From: Selaginella moellendorffii
Lineage: Eukaryota; Streptophyta; Lycopodiopsida; Selaginellales; Selaginellaceae
Reading direction: 5' to 3'
Assembly (NCBI RefSeq): GCF_000143415.4
Contig: NW_003314299.1
Span: 914,063 to 978,062, forward strand
DNA: 64,000 bases
The notes under the pieces are model-generated. The model worked only from the letters and a program-made list of their open reading frames with translations, had not been told where the DNA came from and searched no databases. Shown here piece by piece: positions 59,740-64,000 of this stretch (within the stretch, counting starts at the first letter, position 1; every line of letters begins with the position of its first letter). Both the position numbers and the translations under genes were made by a program.

Positions 59740-60840
59740 GTTGTATGACCCCTGTTGATGAAAGCAGAAGCTAAGGATGGAGAAGATGACATGGCTTTAT
59801 GGCATTCTAGAGGCTGAAATCTGCAAGCAGGATATGAAGTTTGGGAGAGCGGTGCTAGTGGATGTTCGTCTTGTACAAGTTGTTCAAGAACACTAACTAC
59901 TCCGACCTGTCTGACAAGTTTGGGATTGGAGAAGCCATTGCACATGACATTGTGGTGCAGACAATTGCTGCAATCGTCAAGTGCCTCAGGTACAATATTC
60001 AATTCCTAGAGACAGCAGCAGAGGTTAGAGTTATGGCAGAAGATTTTCAACAAATCACCAAGACCCATCTCCCTAATGTGGCTGGGGCAATCGACTGTAC
60101 ACATTTCGAGATTATCCAACCAGTTGGCCCGGATGGTGAGGGCTACTTTGATCGAAAGCAGTGGTACTTAGTGATCTTGTAAGGGGTTTACGATGCTCAA
60201 AAATGGTTCTTGAGTATTGGCTGGCCAGGTAATTACTTTTAATTTTTTTCTTCTATATATCTAATTGGTTTATTTTTTTCCCCAGGGAGTGTTCATGATA
60301 TGAGGGTTTTTCGGAACTCTAAGCTATGCCACAAGATCCAAGCAAGGGAATTACTCACAATTCCTTAGAGTTTGCTTTTGATGAGTGGATTGAGCCATAC
60401 CTGGTGGGAGACAAGGGCTACCAGCTATAGTAGCACTTAATGATCCCTCACTTAGGTAAGTTGATTGTTTTTTTTTTTTCAATTATTCATTTGAAATAGG
60501 TTCCCGGTTGATGGTGACTGAGGCGGAGTACAACCAGCAACACTATCTGGCCCAGATTGTTATTGAACAAGCATTTGAACTCCTGAAAATGAAATTCAGA
60601 TGCAAGGATCAAGCTAAAGTATTTACTGAACATCATCAAAGGTTGTTGCATCTTCCACAACTTCTTGATTGATGTTGGTGAGACAAACATCAATGTTAAG
60701 ATTAAAGCATGGGAGAGATACATTCAAGTCTTGAAGGAAGTAAAGATTTGTTAATATTACGGGGATCCTGTCGTGGCTGAGTGAAAACCATAAGAAGACT
60801 TGCATGGGCCAGAGGATGCATAGGAGGTCCAAGAAAACCT
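59740..60840 (+). pseudogene. PIF/Harbinger DDE transposase
   Basis: LPNVAGAIDCTHFEIIQPVG (about 60070-60130) carries the first catalytic Asp, and KQWYLVIL follows. A TAA at 60179 stands where Gln is usual. Then GVYDAQKWFLSIGWPG, an AT-rich probable intron (about 60228-60284), and a segment reading SVHDMRVFRNSKLCHKI (about 60286-60340, second Asp). Last comes the Glu region with YLAQIVIEQAFELLKMKFR (about 60545-60600), followed in another frame by IIKGCCIFHNFLIDVG. Stops and frame changes make it non-functional. Confidence 0.75.
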
Positions 60841-61209
60841 AACCAACTTCATATGATTGCATTGTCATAGAACTATGTGATTGCTATGTTCAAGTTTAAT
60901 ATTTGAAATTTGAAATTTAAAATTGAAATTTAGGGTTAGCATTTCAAATTTGATTTGAATTTGAAATTTTAAAATATTTTAAAACATGTTCGAATGTATT
61001 TTGAAGACATAGTCAGGTGTGAAGTCACTAGTGCTCTATGTCACTAAATTTTTACCACAAAAACCTTTGCAAGTGGGAATGAAAATGTTTTAAAATGTAT
61101 ACTTAAAGCTTAAAATAACTTAAAAACTACTCAAGTGTGAATGCAGCAGTCACAAAAATTAAAATACATGTTTTAAAATATTTTTATATAAAGCACAAGT
61201 GCGAATGGC

Positions 61210-61856
61210 TCATCATTCACAAACATAAAAAATCGTGCCTAAACTGGAGACCTCAAAAGCGGCAGGCCTCAGTGGATTTTGGACCAAGCATTCACAAACG
61301 CAAAGAATGACGATCCATCCAGCATCACTTCGGCCGTTAAGATCCCCAATGCGATCCCACCACATTTGAACTTTGTCACCTATATTCAGGAATTCCATGA
61401 AATATTGAAGAATTAACTGCCATATCAAGAAACCTGCCTAATCTTTGAAGACCGGAGCAGTGTCTGGATCTGTGATGGCCACTTCCGAAGGATTGAGATG
61501 CTGCTCGATGGAGCAAGATGCCATGCTTTTCCAATCACTGAAGCTGGCATTGGGGGCACCCGCCTCCACAAACAAGATGCCAGCGTCATTGCAATCCACC
61601 TCCAGCTTGTGACCATCTTCCACCCTGCACACCTGCCCTGCCAAGACATAAAACGGGGCAAGCACTCTGGACAGCGAAGCTCTCAAGCTCGCAACAAGAT
61701 CATCCCTGCTAGATGGCGGAAAATAGTAGACTTGCTTGGTGTAATTCTCAAAGGAGATGTGGAAGTCGAGATTGGAGAGCTTGTGAATCTGGGGCTGTGG
61801 AGTCGGAGTTTCGGGCTTGACAGTCCAAGACCCAACACCATCACAACACTAGCCAT
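61210..61856 (-). pseudogene. BAHD acyltransferase 5' part (copy 2)
   Basis: The minus-strand ATG at 61854-61856 is followed by a one-base loss near codon 10 compared with copy 1. The frame then reads QIHKLSNLDFHISFENYTKQ, APFYVLAGQVCRVEDGHKLE and SIEQHLNPSEVAITDPDTAP, to a stop near 61439. After what may be a short intron, VTKFKCGGIALGILTAEVML and DGSSFFAFVNAWSKIH follow. The BAHD catalytic HxxxD should lie here; the Asp is present, but the position four before it is Glu, so the base is missing. It is truncated by the PIF/Harbinger end at 61209. It lies downstream of GGH on the same strand, as in copy 1. Confidence 0.75.
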
Positions 61857-61875
61857 ATAGGAACATACACAAATG

Positions 61876-61902
61876 TAATATATATATATATATATATATA
61901 TA
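61876..61902. repeat. (TA)n microsatellite
   Basis: About 13 TA units just upstream of BAHD copy 2 (minus-strand sense). Copy 1 has only a short TATATATA at 16521-16528 in the same place. Confidence 0.9.
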
Positions 61903-62410
61903 ACACAAAGGTTGTACAGTTATGAAATCTTATAGGTAAAGGTATTTATATTTATGGTTTTATCTTGAATTTAGTTTTGCATTTTCATTAGTTATATTAA
62001 TCATTTAAAAAATAGGGGTTTAAAGTAATAAATGATACGGGTTTGAAGCCGTGATTATACTGGCAGAGCTAAAGAGCCAATCCAGCTTTTCCTACATGCA
62101 TTCTTCCAGAACAAAGAAGAGCATTCTCTTTTGTAGTCCAAGGCCCACGCGAAAGAAACAAATGGCCTAATGAGGAGGTTAAGGGCAAGCCCATACTGAA
62201 CTAATACAATCTGGAGGACTTTTTTGTCCCACGTAGGTAGTATACAGGTTTCTTTAGAACTGTACAGACTACGTTAGCCACGTGGGTTTATCAATAAGAT
62301 TCTTACCAAGAACTAAACTCGATCGGACGGTTGCCAATGGTGCGATCAATTTAATTAGTGCGTGAAGACCAGGGAATATAAATAGAATTAGATGCGAACT
62401 CACAAAGCTA

Positions 62411-63159
62411 TAGTGTGCAATTCGTAAAAGGGTGGAATTACAGCAGCGTATATCACTCACAATACAGTGTCTATGTGGCAGTTTTCTATTGGTTCAGCAT
62501 AAAACCCCACCCCATAAGGTAGAAAAACATTTCATTTACAATCGCTAAAACTCTTTCTACCTCTACTCCATCCTCGCAGTGGGTATCGATATATCAAACA
62601 ATGGGACAAACCCAACTCCTCCCCGAGGGCCATATAAATAAATATCCCCCATCCCCACTATGTTGCCTCTGTTTGGATCCCTCTCTCCCTCTCTCTTTTC
62701 ACTCGTTTGATCCCATCTATCCAGTTCTTCTGTTTGTGAATTGCCAATCTTGAAGTGGAGGACAATGTGTTTTTCGAGTAGCAGCAGCAACGGTCTTGCT
62801 CATCATGGCTTCTAGCTTTCACTCTTCTGGTCATCCATATCATGGGACTCTTTCTCTTGCATCAAGCCCGAAAGAGGTGACTTCCAAGCTCCACACAACT
62901 CCACAGTTGATTCACACGCTCATCCACCAGTGCCCCATGCTTGTCATCTGTGCAAGCTCTTGCTGCGTGAGCCCAAGCATAGCATAGGCCATTGCTATGG
63001 GCATGAAGCCCCATCTGTGGCATAAGGATTGGATATTTGTGAAATATTTTATGCTTGTGTTTTTTCCACACTCATATTACATGTGGACCAATAGCAGCCA
63101 AACACGTATTATGAGTGAAATACACTTGTAATTTCCACTCTTTTCCGAATTGCACGCCA
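62411..63159. mobile_element. 749-bp non-autonomous TIR element with empty site in copy 1
   Basis: The ends read TAGTGTGCAATTCGTAAAAG (from 62411) and, on the other strand from 63159, TGGCGTGCAATTCGGAAAAG. The inverted similarity extends about 75 bp inward with small gaps. TA flanks both sides (62409-62410 and 63160-63161). Copy 1 of the duplication has a single TA there and no insert. The open frames inside do not resemble a transposase, so it depends on another element. Superfamily not assigned. Confidence 0.85.
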
Positions 63160-63355
63160 TACCCTTCCACATGGAGAGCTGTAGCTCTGGAAAAGCTGGA
63201 AGAACTAAAAGCTATTTCCCGTGTACCACAACCATCATCTAGCATCGAACCAGGGCAGATTATTTACAACTTTCGTACTCGTCCTCCCTGGCTGCAAGTA
63301 AACAGCCAGTTGAGCTTATCCAGTGGGATATTCTGCGGGGAGGATCAAATACAAT

Positions 63356-63427
63356 TCCGTTGACGGGATTTGAACTAGGGTCGCCTGGATGAAAGCCAGG
63401 CATCTGACCGGAATAGACGACAACGGA
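63356..63427 (-). tRNA. tRNA-Glu (anticodon UUC), T stem decayed
   Basis: The 72-nt cloverleaf on the minus strand has a perfect 7-bp acceptor stem (TCCGTTG with CAACGGA), a D stem in which the pair at 13-22 is changed on both sides, a 5-bp anticodon stem CCTGG/CCAGG, loop CTTTCAT with anticodon TTC, and T loop TTCAAAT. The T stem has two or three mismatches against the usual plant sequence, so it may be a pseudogene. It lies between GGH and BAHD copy 2; copy 1 keeps only the first bases. Confidence 0.75.
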
Positions 63428-63501
63428 TTAGAGACCTCAGATAAAATAACAGTATTTGTATTATCAGACAGAAGACGTAAGATTGATCGAAGTGTCCCTT
63501 C

Positions 63502-64000
63502 CTACAAGCACAGTACAAAGAGGCTCTGAGCGATTTTAGATTTTGATGGGAGTAAGTACCCGTCTCGTCCAGAATACATTGGCGAATAGTTGTAGATCAA
63601 TAGCTGCTCTTCTTCTTCCCAAGAAGCTGTGTGGCTTGACTTCAGAGCCTCGCTACTCAGACAAACAGTCGACAGTTTATCCTGTCTAATGAGAACTGAC
63701 GAAGAAGCTCGCAGCGCTCTGTGTAATTCGAACGGCATCCGGAGAGTGAGGTATTCCTTCATATCCCCATTCGAAAGCATTCTTCTGCAAAATCGAGAGA
63801 ATATCTAAACAAAGAGGTGAAAAACGAGAAAAGCTCTACCTCGGGATGCCATTGCACACTAGTTACTGGATACTTGCGTCCTTCAATCCTCGAAATATAT
63901 ATCTGAAAATCCAAAGGAACTGATGGCTCAAGAGATTTGGCACCGAGAATTACCTTTCCATTCAGGTCAGGAGTTGTAGTTAGCACGTCGAAGAAATCTC
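63502..64000 (-). CDS. GGH: Gamma-glutamyl hydrolase, 3' exons (gene continues past the window)
   Basis: GGH removes gamma-linked glutamates from folyl and antifolyl polyglutamates, in plants in the vacuole. The exon before 63954 reads FFDVLTTTPDLNGK. After a 51-nt intron (63903-63953) comes IYISRIEGRKYPVTSVQWHP, holding the catalytic His of the WHPE motif. After a 55-nt intron (63785-63839) come KNAFEWGYEGIPHSPDAV and the ASFFV segment. A further short intron of about 41 nt, or a frame lesion, must be assumed to reach SEALKSSHTASWEEEEQLLI then YNYSPMYSGRDGY and the stop at 63502. The nucleophile Cys and the signal peptide lie outside the window. This is the only part of the window that could be a living host gene. 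The odd last junction, present in both copies, leaves function open. Confidence 0.75.

Larger units (their letters stand above)
57534..61209 (+). mobile_element. PIF/Harbinger-type DNA transposon, degenerate
   Basis: The ends are imperfect inverted repeats: GCTATTCGCACCTG at 57534 and, reverse-complemented from 61209, GCCATTCGCACTTG. It carries the two genes typical of the group on one strand, a Myb/SANT-like protein and a DDE transposase. A 3-bp target duplication could not be made out. A 14-base poly-G run lies at about 57745-57759. Its right end abuts the truncated BAHD copy 2. Confidence 0.7.

Noticed and set aside
62796-62987. Short frames inside the 749-bp TIR element
   Set aside because: Too short, no transposase motif, and the element is bounded as non-autonomous.

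Overview
The window is nuclear plant DNA made almost entirely of transposable elements, with one fragment of an ordinary host gene at its right edge. Pointers to the organism are the introns of about 47-60 nt in both the host gene and the transposon genes, a plant telomere motif (TTTAGGG), Ty3/gypsy elements with a chromodomain, and a MULE and a PIF/Harbinger element. Introns this small suggest a lycophyte of the Selaginella type; that is an inference.

Layout. 1-850 is a GC-rich block of hairpins and short repeats. 1.7-4.9 kb is a MULE transposase gene. 5.5-11.2 kb is a 5'-truncated chromodomain gypsy element with its LTR-like tail, followed by an inverted fragment of a relative (11.2-12.3 kb) and a decayed gypsy pol remnant (12.4-14.6 kb). 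At 15.3-16.9 kb lies a broken copy of a gamma-glutamyl hydrolase (GGH) 3' end plus the start of a BAHD acyltransferase. A second copy of the same pair, inverted and better preserved, ends the window (61.2-64.0 kb), with a tRNA-Glu-like gene between the two genes. Near the second copy are a 3.7-kb PIF/Harbinger element and a 749-bp TIR element whose empty site is preserved in the first copy.

Between the two copies is a nested insertion that can be unwrapped from its ends. A non-coding LTR element (LARD-A, 16.9-54.3 kb) is split by a Tat-like gypsy element (18.7-49.4 kb). That is split by a second, opposite-facing member of the same non-coding family (LARD-B, 22.7-44.5 kb). LARD-B carries a solo LTR (24.1-26.0 kb), and its right LTR is split by a 12.7-kb TIR DNA transposon (31363-44069) flanked by a 4-bp duplication.

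The 12.7-kb transposon is the most novel object. It has two divergent multi-exon genes: a candidate DDD transposase of the type annotated as DUF7869, and a large protein with a region resembling the ParB N-terminal domain and a long acidic tail. About twenty copies of one 22-bp palindrome are scattered through it. Several fill introns of only ~50 nt, and two lie in an exon.

Many transposon genes here are broken by in-frame stop codons that C-to-T change of CGA, CAG or CAA would explain, with few or no frameshifts. That fits decay by deamination of methylated cytosine.
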